Made by a program: the position numbers and the translations under genes. A stretch of DNA of 64,000 bases, taken from assembly GCA_003963115.1 (NCBI GenBank), contig RXJQ01000040.1:62001-126000 (forward strand), given 5' to 3'. Of the stretch, positions 16,227 to 26,071 are shown one piece after another. Under the pieces are notes generated by a model that ran no database searches, was not told where the DNA came from, and saw only the letters and a list, made by a program, of their open reading frames with translations. Within the stretch, counting starts at the first letter, position 1, and the number at the start of each line of letters is the position of its first letter. This DNA is from Burkholderiales bacterium. Lineage in GTDB: Bacteria; Pseudomonadota; Gammaproteobacteria; Burkholderiales; Burkholderiaceae_C.

Positions 16227-18433
16227 CGTCGCTTGGCGCCGGGCTTGACCTGGGCCCCTCGTACCTCGAAGCGCACGGCCTCCATCACCTTGTTGCCGGC
16301 ATCCACCAGCTCCAGCAAATGATGGCCTGGCCACATGGCCCATTGTGTGTTGATGGCCGGCCCCAGGCGCTTGCCATCGAGCCGCCACGACCAGCGCGGC
16401 GACACGCCCGACACCACCTTGAACGACAACTTCTGGGCCTGCAGGGGGATGTCGGGGTCGAGGGCCACGATGGTGCGGTCGCTGGGCGCATGGATGAGGG
16501 TGTTGGCTTGGCCCATGGCGCTGGCGAGCCTGATCTCGGCCTGTTCGGTGCCGGCCATGAACCATTCCATGCGCGGTGGCTCCAGCTGGCCGTCGAAACG
16601 AATCGCCTGCTGGACCAGGCCGCTTGGCGCATCGGGCGGCTGGGCGGCGCGCTGGTCTGGATGGCGCTGGTGCAACGCGTCCATCACCGCGCGCCAGACG
16701 GGGGCGGCACCTGTGGTACCCGAGACATCCCACATCGGGTCGCCATGGGCGTTGCCCACCCACACCCCCACGGTGTAGCGCCGCGAAAAGCCGATGCACC
16801 AGTTGTCGCGCATGTCCTTGCTGGTGCCCGTCTTAACGGCGGCCCAGTAGCGTGCGGCCAGGGCGTTGTCCAGCCCGAAGGTGGGGACGCGGGCCTCACG
16901 ATGGGCCAGTACATCGGCCACGATGAAGGCCGCAGCCGGGTTCATGATCGGGCTGGCTTCAGAGGTCGATGTGGCTTGGGCGCGCCATGGCGAGAAGCGG
17001 CCGCCATTGGCCAGGGCGCGGTAGGCATTGGTCAACGAGGCCAGGGTGACTTCGGCGGAGCCCAGGGCCAGGCTGTAGCCGTAGTAGTCGCCGTTGTGAT
17101 CAAGCGGCAAGCCCAGCGCCGAGAGCCTTTGTGCGAAACGCTCCGGCGTCACCATGAGCAGGGTGCGCACGGCCGGCACGTTCAAGGACGAGCCCAATGC
17201 CGTGCGTAGGGACACGCGGCCTTTGAAGTCGTGGTCGTAGTTCTGCGGGATGTAGAGGCCGCCGCTGGTGGTCAGCCCCAAGGGCGAGTCATCCAGGATG
17301 GATGCGGCCGTCAGCCAGCGTTGTTCGATGGCGATCTCGTAGAGAAAGGGCTTGAGCGTGGAGCCGGCCTGGCGCCGTGCGGTCACGCCATCCACGTCGC
17401 CTGCCTGGGACAGCCCGCCGCTGGACCCCACCCAGGCCAGCACCTCGCCGCTGGCGTTGTCGATGGCGATCACGGCGCCGTCTTCCACATGCCGCTCGCG
17501 CAACTCGGTCAGGCGCTGGCGCAGGGTGTCGCGGGCAAAACGCTGCAAGCCGGCGTCCAGTGTGGTCGTGATGCGGGCGGGGCGCGGGGCCTGCCTGGGC
17601 AAGGCGGCCAGCAGGCGTCTGCCGAGGTGGGGGGCGAGCTGGGCATCGGCATCCAGTCGCTCCTGTCGCTTGCTGGCCAGGACCTGGCTTGTGTAGGTCG
17701 ACAGGACCTTGCAGTCTGGCTGGAGGCCTTGTTCCTTCAGCACGCTACAAGCCCGCTCGGCCACACGCGGAGCCGGGGCGTTGGGCGCGCGGATCAAGGC
17801 CGCGGCGATGGCGGCCTCTTCGGCATCCAGGCCGCTGGGGTATTTGTGAAAGAGCCTGGCCGACAAGGCAGAGATGCCCACCAGCTCGCCCCGAAAGCCG
17901 ACCAGGTTGAGGTAGGCCTCCAGGATCTGGTCCTTGCGCCACTGGCGTTCCAGCCGCCAGGCGGTGGAGGCCTGGCCGATCTTGGCCACGAAAGAGCGGC
18001 TCTGCTGGCCGCCCCTGGGCATGGCCAGATCCTGATCAAGCAGGCCTGCCAGCTGCATGGTGACCGTGGAGGCACCGCGTGTGCGCTGGTTCCACAGATT
18101 GCCCCAGGCGGCAGAGCCCACGGCCTGCCAGTCCACGCCGCTGTGTTCGTAGAAGCGCTTGTCTTCAGACAGCAGCAAGGCCGTGCGCAGCGCCGGTGAG
18201 ATCTGCGGCAGCGCCGTCCAGTCGCCACGCAAGGCCGCCTGGTCGGTGCGGATGGCTTGCAGGGGCTGGCCGTGGCGGTCCAGCAAAAGCGTGTCTGATG
18301 AGCGGTAGTCTGCCTTGACCTGCTCGAAGCTGGGCAGAGCCCGGGCCTGCTGGGCGTGCAGCAAGGCCCATGCGCAGGCCAGACCCACGATGGCGCGGGC
18401 CATCGTGCGGTTTGGGCTGGGCATGGTCGTCAT
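16211..18433 (-). CDS. pbpC: Penicillin-binding protein 1C
   Basis: A 740-residue class A penicillin-binding protein. An N-terminal signal anchor (AIVGLACAWALLHA) is followed by the GT51 glycosyltransferase domain (LLLSEDKRFYEHSGVDW, GASTVTMQLAGLL). The transpeptidase domain has the active serine S358 in STLKPF, the SxN motif in GSSLNVPAV and KTGT at K534. The C-terminal ~95 residues are the BiPBP_C domain that separates PbpC from other class A enzymes. It polymerises or crosslinks peptidoglycan on the outer face of the inner membrane. It lies 44 bases downstream of the alpha-2-macroglobulin gene, the classical pbpC-yfhM pair, thought to repair the wall while trapping attacking proteases. Confidence 0.95.
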   Translation of the reverse strand: MTTMPSPNRTMARAIVGLACAWALLHAQQARALPSFEQVKADYRSSDTLLLDRHGQPLQAIRTDQAALRGDWTALPQISPALRTALLLSEDKRFYEHSGVDWQAVGSAAWGNLWNQRTRGASTVTMQLAGLLDQDLAMPRGGQQSRSFVAKIGQASTAWRLERQWRKDQILEAYLNLVGFRGELVGISALSARLFHKYPSGLDAEEAAIAAALIRAPNAPAPRVAERACSVLKEQGLQPDCKVLSTYTSQVLASKRQERLDADAQLAPHLGRRLLAALPRQAPRPARITTTLDAGLQRFARDTLRQRLTELRERHVEDGAVIAIDNASGEVLAWVGSSGGLSQAGDVDGVTARRQAGSTLKPFLYEIAIEQRWLTAASILDDSPLGLTTSGGLYIPQNYDHDFKGRVSLRTALGSSLNVPAVRTLLMVTPERFAQRLSALGLPLDHNGDYYGYSLALGSAEVTLASLTNAYRALANGGRFSPWRAQATSTSEASPIMNPAAAFIVADVLAHREARVPTFGLDNALAARYWAAVKTGTSKDMRDNWCIGFSRRYTVGVWVGNAHGDPMWDVSGTTGAAPVWRAVMDALHQRHPDQRAAQPPDAPSGLVQQAIRFDGQLEPPRMEWFMAGTEQAEIRLASAMGQANTLIHAPSDRTIVALDPDIPLQAQKLSFKVVSGVSPRWSWRLDGKRLGPAINTQWAMWPGHHLLELVDAGNKVMEAVRFEVRGAQVKPGAKRRQSST

Positions 18434-18477
18434 GGTGCTTGAGCGCTGTTGTGTCGCTGTTGTGCTGCTGTGGCGCG

Positions 18478-21400
18478 TCAGGGCTGGACCACCATGGCCG
18501 CATTGGGTGACTCGCCGAACATCTCGGGCGCGTACATCGCTTCCATGCGGGTTTGCGGCAGGCCGAAGGTGCCGGGGTTGTTCAGGCGCACGGTGTACTC
18601 CACGCTGAAGTGCCCCTTGGGCAGGTAGCGGTAGTAGGCGCGGTAGGCCTCGAAGCTGCGCTCCTTGTAGGCCAGCCAGCCGCGTTCATCCTCGTTCTCC
18701 GTGTTGGTGTCGATCTGGCTGTCGCGGCCCAGACCACTGCCCAGGATGGTGGCACCGCCCGGCACCGGGTCATTGAGCACGACCCAGGTGGCATCGGCTT
18801 GCACGTCGATGTCCAGGTGCACGCGCAGCACATCGCCTCGGCTGAAGACGCCCTTGGTCTTTTGCTCGACGGCGGTGATGGTCTTGTTGATGCGGTAGCC
18901 CGAACTGAATGGGGTGACCACAGGCACGGCCGCCTTGCTGGTGAAAGTTACCCAGGGTTTGCCGGTGCCTTCGTGCGTGACCTTGACGGTGGTGGCCGCC
19001 TTGCTGCCCCCCACGGCAAAGCCCTGTGGCCAGCCCAGGGCAAGCGTGCCGCCCGCGCCTTGCTTGGCCCAGTCCAGCGTCTGGGCGTTGCCGCCAGGGT
19101 CGAAACCCACGCGCGAGCTGCCGCTCACCGGGTCCTTCTCGAAGCGCTTGGAGAAGGCCTCGATGGCCACGCTGCCCCATGTATTGGCCACGGTGGTGGA
19201 CCAGTGCCCGAACTGGTGGCGCTGCAAGGTGCCGGTCACCAGGCGCGGCATGTCGTCTTTCCACGCAGGTTTGTCCAGCACACCCAGGATCATGCGCACG
19301 CTGTTGACGTCGCCATTGGCCATCAGCCACCACCAGCTGTCATCGCGCTCGGTGGAGAAGCCCAGGCGCGTGCCCTGCACATTGAGGCGCGCACGCAGGA
19401 TCTGATCGGCTTCGGTGATGCGCTTGTCGCGGTCAGGGATGTCCTTGACACGGTCGAGCACCATCAGCCAGTCGATCACGGCGCCGGTGGGCCATTGATT
19501 GGGCAGGATCTGGATCGAGCCCAGCATGCGCGCCTGCACGCGGCCCGTGCGGCTCAAGGCTTCCAGTGCAGCGAGCTTGCGCACATCGAGGTCGCCGTTC
19601 TTGAGGAAGGCGGGCGTCCAGAAATCACGCTTGATGCGGCTTTCAACGAAGGCGATCAGGCCGCGCTCCATCTTGTCGCGCGTATCGGGCGGGATGTGGA
19701 AGTCATAACCCAGCTTGCTGGCCTCGTCGCTGATGGACAGCAGGTAGGCCGTGAGCGAGTCGCTTCCCGTGTTGTGCCAGCCGACCGCAGGTGGGAAGTA
19801 GTTGGCCAGGCCGTCTTCGTCCAGATACAGGGGAATCTGGCTGGCGATGCTTTGCCAGTAGCCGGTGTCGCGCAGGCCAATGGCGATCGAGGTCTTCTGC
19901 TCCAGGCAGCTCCAGCTGTAGTGCTCGAAGAACTCGCGCACACCCGGCATGCCATCGGCGAGTTTGGGCTTGAAGGCCACTTCGATGCCGCCGCGCAGTG
20001 CGCCCTTGCCATCGGGCAGGGCTTTTTGAGGCGGGGCGATGGGGATGCCGATGGGCTTGTCCAGCTGCATCAGCGTGGCCTGCTGCACCGTGACAGGCAC
20101 GGCCTCGGCCACCTTCTGTGTGAACTTCATGCGGTCTTGCGTGGTGCTGTTGCCGCCCGTGCTGGCTGCCTGTACCTGCCATTCCACCTGCTTGATGTTG
20201 AAGGGTACAGTCACGTCCCAACTGGCGTCGGCGGCGGCATTGGCGTCGAGGTGGATGCGCTGTTCAGGCAAGGCGCTGCCCGCCTGGGCTGTGAGCACCA
20301 CGTCCATGGGCTTGGCCGTGGTATTGCGCAGCGTGAACATGGCGCGGTAGATGTCGCCTTCGCGCACCAGGGGCGGCACGCCCGAGAGGATCTGCAGATC
20401 CTGCGTGGCGCGGATGCGGGCCTGGCCCGTACCGAACAGGGCGACGTTGCTGCCCTTGACCGCATCGGCCACGACCACGAGGCGGAAGCTCGTGAGCGAA
20501 TCATTGAGCGGCACCTTCACGACCGACTCACCTTTGGCGTCCAGCACGACGCGTGGGTTCCACAGCAGCAGGGTGTCGAACAGCTCGCGGGTGGGGAAGT
20601 CGCCACCACCGCCACCGGCCGGTGCGGCCTTCTTGCCGTAGTGCCGTTTGCCGATGATCTGCATCTGCGCGGTCGCGGTCTCGATGCCATAGCCGCGCTG
20701 CTGGATCATGGCCTTGAGCAGGTTCCAGCTTTCATTGGGTTGCAGCTCCAGCAGAGCCTCGTCCACGGCGGCCAGCGTGACCTCGGTGCCCGCGGGGGCC
20801 GGTGAGCCATCGGGCAGGCTGACCCTGATGCGCACCTGGCTGGTGGCTCGGATCGGGTAGCTGCTCTGGTCGGGCTGTACGTCCACCTTCAGGGTGTGCG
20901 GGCCCATGCCCACTTCGATCTCGGCGATGCCGTACTTGAAGGCGGGCTTGGACAGGTCCACCATAGCGGTGGGTTCCTGGTACTGCTGGCCTTCATCGCG
21001 GTAGGCGTGCCACCATTCGCTGGGTGTGCGCCAACCCCAGGTGAAAAAGGAGTACCACGGTACTTCGCGGATGCGGCCGCGCACGGCCAGCACCGACACA
21101 TACACATTCGGCGCCCACTCGGCCTTGATGGGAACCTCGATGGTCGGGTCCTGGCCATCGAGCTGGACCGTGAAGGTGTCGATGATGCCGTTGCGCTCGA
21201 TGGCCACCAAGGCCGTGGCGTGTCGGAAGGGGCTGCGCACCTGGAACTTGGCGACCTGTCCGGCTTCGTAGTTGCGGCGCTCGGGGATCACGTCCATGCG
21301 GTCCTGGTTGTCGCCGCCGAACCAGACCTCGCCTTGGCGCGTGACCCACACCGAAGCCGCCGAGCGGGCCAGGTGGCCACCGCTGTCCTTGGCTTGGGCG

Positions 21401-24400
21401 ATCAGTTCGATCTCGCCAGGCTGGCTCATCTCCGCTTCGCACAGCACCAGGCCGCGTGCGTCGCTGGTGCCATTGCAGACCTCGCCGAGGTCTTCGTCGG
21501 CGTTCTGGTTGTCATAGGCGTAGAAGCCGCCCACCAGGCGCTTGCGTGTCGAGCTGGTGTGGTGGGCCACGGCGCGCAGCGCGACCCTGATGCCGGCCTG
21601 AGGCTGGCCGTTGGTGTCCAGGGCCATCACCTGCGTGGCCACCTTCTGCCTGACCGATACCCACGAGTCCGTGCGCACACCCAGCACGATGCCTGAGGGC
21701 CACACGGGCAAGGTCTGGCTCAGGGTCTGCACCTCGCCATTGGGGTCGGCATAGGTGGCCTGCACCAGCAGTTGGCGCGGTGTGCTGACCTCGGGCAGCT
21801 TGCTCAAGGTGACGTTGCCGGCGCCCTTGCCATCCAGGGTCGCGGCCAACTTGTCGGCCACGAGCTTGGCGCGGTCGTTGCGTGCGTGGGTGAAGACCTG
21901 ATCGTCGTCTTCGTCCACATACTCTTCAGAGAAGAAGCCACGCGCATTGGGGTCGCGGGGCTCACGCGGAGGCTGGAAGTTGAAGCCAGGGAAGCGCTGG
22001 GTGCGCAAGGCGCTGGCGATGTCGGCGTCGCCCAGTTGCGCCGACACCCGCACCGGCAGGCCTGCCGCACCGCCGCCGTTGCCATAGTTGATCTGCAGGC
22101 CGATGGGCACATCCTTGGGTTGGATCAGCGCGCCCTTGGGCCCGATGATGCGACCGGTCATCACCGGCAGACGGAACTCCTCGACACGGAAGCTGCCGGT
22201 GGGCACGTAGCCGCGATGTCCGTGAGGCCAGCGCAAGGAGACGTCGTAGACGCCGAGCTTGGCGTCTTCGGGGATCTGGAACGTGGTGTCGGCATGGCGG
22301 TGCTCGCGCCAGCTCAAGGGAAACTTGAACTCCTGGCCGCTGCCTTGGTGCACGATGCGGACCTCGTCGGGCAGTTCATCGTCACGCAGCAGGCGCAGGC
22401 CGGTGAGCAGCTCGGCGCGGGCGTGATGCTGCATCGACACCGTCTGGCCGGCGCGCAGCAGGGTACGGTCGAACACCGTGTGGAAGCGCTGGGGCTCGGG
22501 GTTGTAGCGGCCTGCGCTGTTGATGTGAAAGCGCCAGGACTCGATGCCCTCGTTCCAACTGGACCACACGAAGGCCATGTCGGCGCGGCCCTTCTCGTCG
22601 GTCTTGCGGGCGCTGATGAAATAGCCTTCCTCACGCCCGGACTGGTCGGCCGAACAGTAGCTCCAGCTCAGCGAGGGCAGGGCCTCGTCCACCTTGGCGA
22701 AACCGTGCTGGTCGGTGCGGCCTTTCCAGACCGATTGGCCGCGGCAGTCCGAGATCTGGATCACGGCGTTGGGCACGGGCCTGGCCTTGTCCAGCGTGGT
22801 CACCCACACGCCCGAGTTGATGGCACCCCATTTGAAATGCACGCCCAGGTTGGTGACCAGCACGCTGGTGCGCACATACATGGGCGCGTCGCGGTCCAGC
22901 AGCGCCTGGCCCAGCTTGGGCGACTCGATCTCGACCACATGGAAGCCCGGCTGCGGCATGGGGATGCCGATGACCTCGAAGGGATGCGGATCGGTCTTGG
23001 CCTGACTGGGCAGGCTCATGCGCTGGGCAGCCTTCTCGCGGTTGAGCAGGCTGACGGTGCGGGTCTGAACCAGGTTGGCGGCATCGGGGTTGTAGCCCGG
23101 CTGATTGTCGACGTCATCGGCCTCGTCTTCCCCATAGCGCTTGACGGGGCGCTTGGGCTTGGCCTTGGTGTGGACGGGCGGCAGCTTGACGTGCAGCTCG
23201 CTTTCCACCTCGTCACGACGCAGGCGGCTCTCGTCATAGCGTTTGACCTTGGCCAGCCAGTCGATGATGGCCGCATCGTCCGAGAGCTTGAGGTCGCGCA
23301 CCGCGCTCTTGCCGGTGGGCGTGGGTGCGTCAGGCTGCAAGCCTTTGACGGCCAGGTCGCCTTCAACATGGCGCACCGTCACGGGCAAGGTGGGCTCGGC
23401 ATTGAGTTCCAGGATGCCGAAGGTGGCGCGCGGGAACTTGGCCAGTGGCGGTGCCTCGGCGGTGCGTGTCTTGATCGGGAAGGCGCTGGCGTTGCCCAAG
23501 GGGCGGCCCGAGTCATCTTTCAGGTCGGCGGGGATCTCGATGCTGACGGCCGAGCTGTCAGGGAAGGTCGGTGCGAATTCCACGGCGCTCACTGCGCTCT
23601 CGGACGGGTCGATCTTGACCTCGCCCCGGTTGCGCGTGAAAAAGTAGAACCATTTGCGGATGCCACTGGCTTCCACGCTCACCAGACGCTCCTGGGTTTC
23701 GCCACGGTCTTGTTCGACCAGGGGCTTGTGCTCGCCATCGGCGGCCTTGAGCACGATGCGCTCGGCCAGCTTGCGCGGCACGGGCGAAGAGAACTCGATG
23801 CGCATGGGCCGGATGGGCAGGCAATCCGAGCGGGCATTGACGCGTTCGCAGGTGAAGCTGGCCGTGAAGGGCGGCCGCACCTTGTATTCGAGTTCGCGGT
23901 CGGCCGAGTTGGGTACGCCCGAAGGTGTGGTGATGCCGCGCGCCCACACCAGGCTCACGCGTGCATCGGGGGGCAGCGGGCGGGCGCAGCGCACGGCCAC
24001 CACGCGCTCCTGCTGTGCGACCAGGCCCACGGCCTTGAGGATGTCGGTGCGGACCTGGCCGCCCACCACGGCCACAGGCAGGCGCTCGGAGACCCCGCTG
24101 ACCTCGCAGTAGGCGTGCTTTTCGATGCTGGCCTGTGTGGCCACGCCATTGAGCAGCAGCGCGAAGACCTGTTCTTCCTCGATCTTGCTGTAGTCGCCAG
24201 GGGAAGGATAGGCCCTCACGACCGAGGGGCCACCGGTGCTGAAGGCAAAGCGTGTGTCGCCGGTGAGGGCCTCGCCGCTCAGGGCCTTGACGCCCGGGCT
24301 CAGCGCCAGGCCGCAGCGTGTGCCGGCGGGCAGGTCTTGCGTGAAGTCGTAGACCCAGGTCTTGTCGTCCACCCAGCGACCGGTGCCGGTGATGGGCTTG

Positions 24401-24618
24401 TCGTTCTGGCAGGACACATTGAAGGGCGAAGGCAGGCGCGGGTCGCCGAACTTCACCATCGAGTCCGAAAACGTCACACGGGCCTGCCGGACCTTGGCCA
24501 CCTCGCCTTGGGGCGACATCGTCTGCACGGTCACGGCCAGGGCGTGGGTGATCACGGCGGCGCAGGCCAGGGCCAGGCCGGATTGAAGGTATGCCTGAAT
24601 CTTGCGTGATGAGCCCAT
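18478..24618 (-). CDS. Bacterial alpha-2-macroglobulin (YfhM type)
   Basis: A 2046-residue periplasmic protease trap. It has a GGGGAG ribosome site, a signal peptide (LQSGLALACAAVITHALA), a long array of MG/beta-sandwich domains, the bacterial A2M domains around LFDTLLLWNPRV and LTSFRLVVVADA, and the thioester motif CLEQ at C1571-Q1574 inside YSWSCLEQKTSIA. The thioester domain (ALEALSRTGRV ...) and C-terminal receptor-like domain follow. The intact CxEQ means it should trap proteases covalently. No clear lipobox is seen, so unlike E. coli YfhM it may not be lipid-anchored. It is upstream of pbpC in one transcript. Confidence 0.95.
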   Translation of the reverse strand: MGSSRKIQAYLQSGLALACAAVITHALAVTVQTMSPQGEVAKVRQARVTFSDSMVKFGDPRLPSPFNVSCQNDKPITGTGRWVDDKTWVYDFTQDLPAGTRCGLALSPGVKALSGEALTGDTRFAFSTGGPSVVRAYPSPGDYSKIEEEQVFALLLNGVATQASIEKHAYCEVSGVSERLPVAVVGGQVRTDILKAVGLVAQQERVVAVRCARPLPPDARVSLVWARGITTPSGVPNSADRELEYKVRPPFTASFTCERVNARSDCLPIRPMRIEFSSPVPRKLAERIVLKAADGEHKPLVEQDRGETQERLVSVEASGIRKWFYFFTRNRGEVKIDPSESAVSAVEFAPTFPDSSAVSIEIPADLKDDSGRPLGNASAFPIKTRTAEAPPLAKFPRATFGILELNAEPTLPVTVRHVEGDLAVKGLQPDAPTPTGKSAVRDLKLSDDAAIIDWLAKVKRYDESRLRRDEVESELHVKLPPVHTKAKPKRPVKRYGEDEADDVDNQPGYNPDAANLVQTRTVSLLNREKAAQRMSLPSQAKTDPHPFEVIGIPMPQPGFHVVEIESPKLGQALLDRDAPMYVRTSVLVTNLGVHFKWGAINSGVWVTTLDKARPVPNAVIQISDCRGQSVWKGRTDQHGFAKVDEALPSLSWSYCSADQSGREEGYFISARKTDEKGRADMAFVWSSWNEGIESWRFHINSAGRYNPEPQRFHTVFDRTLLRAGQTVSMQHHARAELLTGLRLLRDDELPDEVRIVHQGSGQEFKFPLSWREHRHADTTFQIPEDAKLGVYDVSLRWPHGHRGYVPTGSFRVEEFRLPVMTGRIIGPKGALIQPKDVPIGLQINYGNGGGAAGLPVRVSAQLGDADIASALRTQRFPGFNFQPPREPRDPNARGFFSEEYVDEDDDQVFTHARNDRAKLVADKLAATLDGKGAGNVTLSKLPEVSTPRQLLVQATYADPNGEVQTLSQTLPVWPSGIVLGVRTDSWVSVRQKVATQVMALDTNGQPQAGIRVALRAVAHHTSSTRKRLVGGFYAYDNQNADEDLGEVCNGTSDARGLVLCEAEMSQPGEIELIAQAKDSGGHLARSAASVWVTRQGEVWFGGDNQDRMDVIPERRNYEAGQVAKFQVRSPFRHATALVAIERNGIIDTFTVQLDGQDPTIEVPIKAEWAPNVYVSVLAVRGRIREVPWYSFFTWGWRTPSEWWHAYRDEGQQYQEPTAMVDLSKPAFKYGIAEIEVGMGPHTLKVDVQPDQSSYPIRATSQVRIRVSLPDGSPAPAGTEVTLAAVDEALLELQPNESWNLLKAMIQQRGYGIETATAQMQIIGKRHYGKKAAPAGGGGGDFPTRELFDTLLLWNPRVVLDAKGESVVKVPLNDSLTSFRLVVVADAVKGSNVALFGTGQARIRATQDLQILSGVPPLVREGDIYRAMFTLRNTTAKPMDVVLTAQAGSALPEQRIHLDANAAADASWDVTVPFNIKQVEWQVQAASTGGNSTTQDRMKFTQKVAEAVPVTVQQATLMQLDKPIGIPIAPPQKALPDGKGALRGGIEVAFKPKLADGMPGVREFFEHYSWSCLEQKTSIAIGLRDTGYWQSIASQIPLYLDEDGLANYFPPAVGWHNTGSDSLTAYLLSISDEASKLGYDFHIPPDTRDKMERGLIAFVESRIKRDFWTPAFLKNGDLDVRKLAALEALSRTGRVQARMLGSIQILPNQWPTGAVIDWLMVLDRVKDIPDRDKRITEADQILRARLNVQGTRLGFSTERDDSWWWLMANGDVNSVRMILGVLDKPAWKDDMPRLVTGTLQRHQFGHWSTTVANTWGSVAIEAFSKRFEKDPVSGSSRVGFDPGGNAQTLDWAKQGAGGTLALGWPQGFAVGGSKAATTVKVTHEGTGKPWVTFTSKAAVPVVTPFSSGYRINKTITAVEQKTKGVFSRGDVLRVHLDIDVQADATWVVLNDPVPGGATILGSGLGRDSQIDTNTENEDERGWLAYKERSFEAYRAYYRYLPKGHFSVEYTVRLNNPGTFGLPQTRMEAMYAPEMFGESPNAAMVVQP

Positions 24619-24771
24619 GGCCCGCTCCCCTTTGTCGTTGGTCGGACCTTGGTGCCGACAATCGGGGAACTATAAGGGTGCGCAGGGGGGCTTCGGGCGG
24701 CCGGCATCACCCTCTTGAGAAGGAGGGCCGAGAAGGTGCGGTCGTCGTTATCAGGTGGTATCGGTCGAGTA

Positions 24772-25050
24772 TCAGCGGTGGCCGTGGGCGCGCGCGTTTT
24801 GCTCTGCAGCGGCCTGACGGCGGCGCTCGCGACGTTGCGCCCACTCGTCCCGCAGGCTGGAGCCGGTGTCGACCTCGACCTGTGCCGTGCGATGGCGATA
24901 TCGCCACAGCGCCGTCAAGCCACCTGCGGTGAACAGGAGCAGGGCGCTGAGCAGGCTGGGCACGCTGAAGCCAAAGGCAGGCACCAGGGCGGCGCCCGTC
25001 GCGATATAGAGCGCGGGCAGCTTGCTGTAAATCGACTCAGGAATCCACAT
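24772..25050 (-). CDS. Small membrane protein of unknown function
   Basis: 92 residues from the ATG at 25050 (an in-frame ATG at 25104 is less likely). There are two close hydrophobic segments (LPALYIATGAALVPAF and LLSALLLFTAGGLTALW), then a basic, Gln- and Arg-rich cytoplasmic tail (DEWAQRRERRRQAAAEQ). I recognise no family. It precedes the alpha-2-macroglobulin gene by about 150 bases on the same strand. Confidence 0.6.
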   Translation of the reverse strand: MWIPESIYSKLPALYIATGAALVPAFGFSVPSLLSALLLFTAGGLTALWRYRHRTAQVEVDTGSSLRDEWAQRRERRRQAAAEQNARAHGHR

Positions 25051-25326
25051 CTTCAAACTGGCTACAACAACACCATGCCGACATGGTGGCAAAGCAAGAG
25101 ACATTTGGGGCGCAGCGGCCCCCCCGCAAGCCGAGGGGTTGGCGGCGCAAAACTGGATGTTGCGTGAACTATTGCCGCCGGCACAGGGCCTGGTGCTCCA
25201 GGGTCAGGCGAATGGCTCCGTGGGTCACCCCTTCCTTCAGGGGCACCAAAGCGGACAGCCCATCAGGGGCGTTACCGTGCTGGCTGCACAGGCCAACACC
25301 GCAAGACAACGCTGAAGGGATCGCTC

Positions 25327-26001
25327 GTGAACACCAACCGCCGCACCGTCGTGACATGGGGGATGCTTAACCTGGCCCTGTTGGGCAGCGGCTGCTCGAC
25401 CACGCCCAAGCTCATCCACCAGCGCTACACCGAGAAGGTGTCGACCGTGATGATCACGCAGGACCGCAAGCAGTTCGTGGTGCTGGGCGAGCATCACCAC
25501 TATATCTTCACCGCGCCGCCCGGCCTGGTGGCCTTGCTGGGTTCGCCCTTGCAGGCCAAGGCCGGTGCGCAGTTCAGCCCCTTCGAAGTTTCGCTCGATG
25601 GCGGCACGAGCGGCCGCTATCACCTGAGCTTGCCGGCATCCTTGTCGGACGAGGAAGCCGAGCAGGCCAAGGCCATGGGATTCGAGCATAAGGCCGATGG
25701 CAGCTGGCAGCTCGATGGCGAGCTGACCGGCAAGCGCTACATCCAGAACTACACGCTGCGCACGGGCCGCATCCACGCCAATCTGTCGCACACCTATGAG
25801 GTGAGCGTGGAGGCCGAGGAGACCCCGGGGGAGCAAGCCGCGCAGAAGCTGGCCTCGCCCATCGCCCAGACGGCCGATGGCATGCTGATGGTGTACTTCG
25901 CCGTGCTGGTGCCCATCCTGATTCCGCTGATTTTTTTGACGCGGGAGAAGCATCAGGACGTGAAGGCCGTGAGCCCCGCTTCGGCGGCGTCCCAGCCCTG
26001 A
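25327..26001 (+). CDS. Lipoprotein with C-terminal membrane helix, unknown function
   Basis: 224 residues from a GTG start. The signal sequence ends in LLGSGC, a good lipobox. The mature domain (KLIHQRYTEKVSTVMITQDRKQFVVLGEHHHYIF ... GRYHLSLPASLSDEEAEQAKAMGF) is beta-rich, and one hydrophobic helix (LMVYFAVLVPILIPLIFLT) lies near the end with a short tail. I cannot name a family. The double anchoring suggests a protein held at the outer face of the inner membrane. No clear operon partner. Confidence 0.7.
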   Translation: MNTNRRTVVTWGMLNLALLGSGCSTTPKLIHQRYTEKVSTVMITQDRKQFVVLGEHHHYIFTAPPGLVALLGSPLQAKAGAQFSPFEVSLDGGTSGRYHLSLPASLSDEEAEQAKAMGFEHKADGSWQLDGELTGKRYIQNYTLRTGRIHANLSHTYEVSVEAEETPGEQAAQKLASPIAQTADGMLMVYFAVLVPILIPLIFLTREKHQDVKAVSPASAASQP

Positions 26002-26071
26002 TCGACTTGACTGCCTGACTGTTCTGCGCTGAATCAGATGCGGGGCGGTGGATCTTGTGCAACCATGCGCC

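Noticed and set aside
18553-24609. Long plus-strand frames of 750 and 945 codons opposite the alpha-2-macroglobulin gene
   Set aside because: The minus strand encodes a continuous, motif-complete macroglobulin. The antisense frames are low-complexity shadows.
25157-25315. 52-codon plus-strand frame before the lipoprotein gene (starting MLRELLPPAQGLVLQGQANG)
   Set aside because: Codon pattern is plausible, but there is no ribosome site and no recognisable family. Not enough to call a gene.
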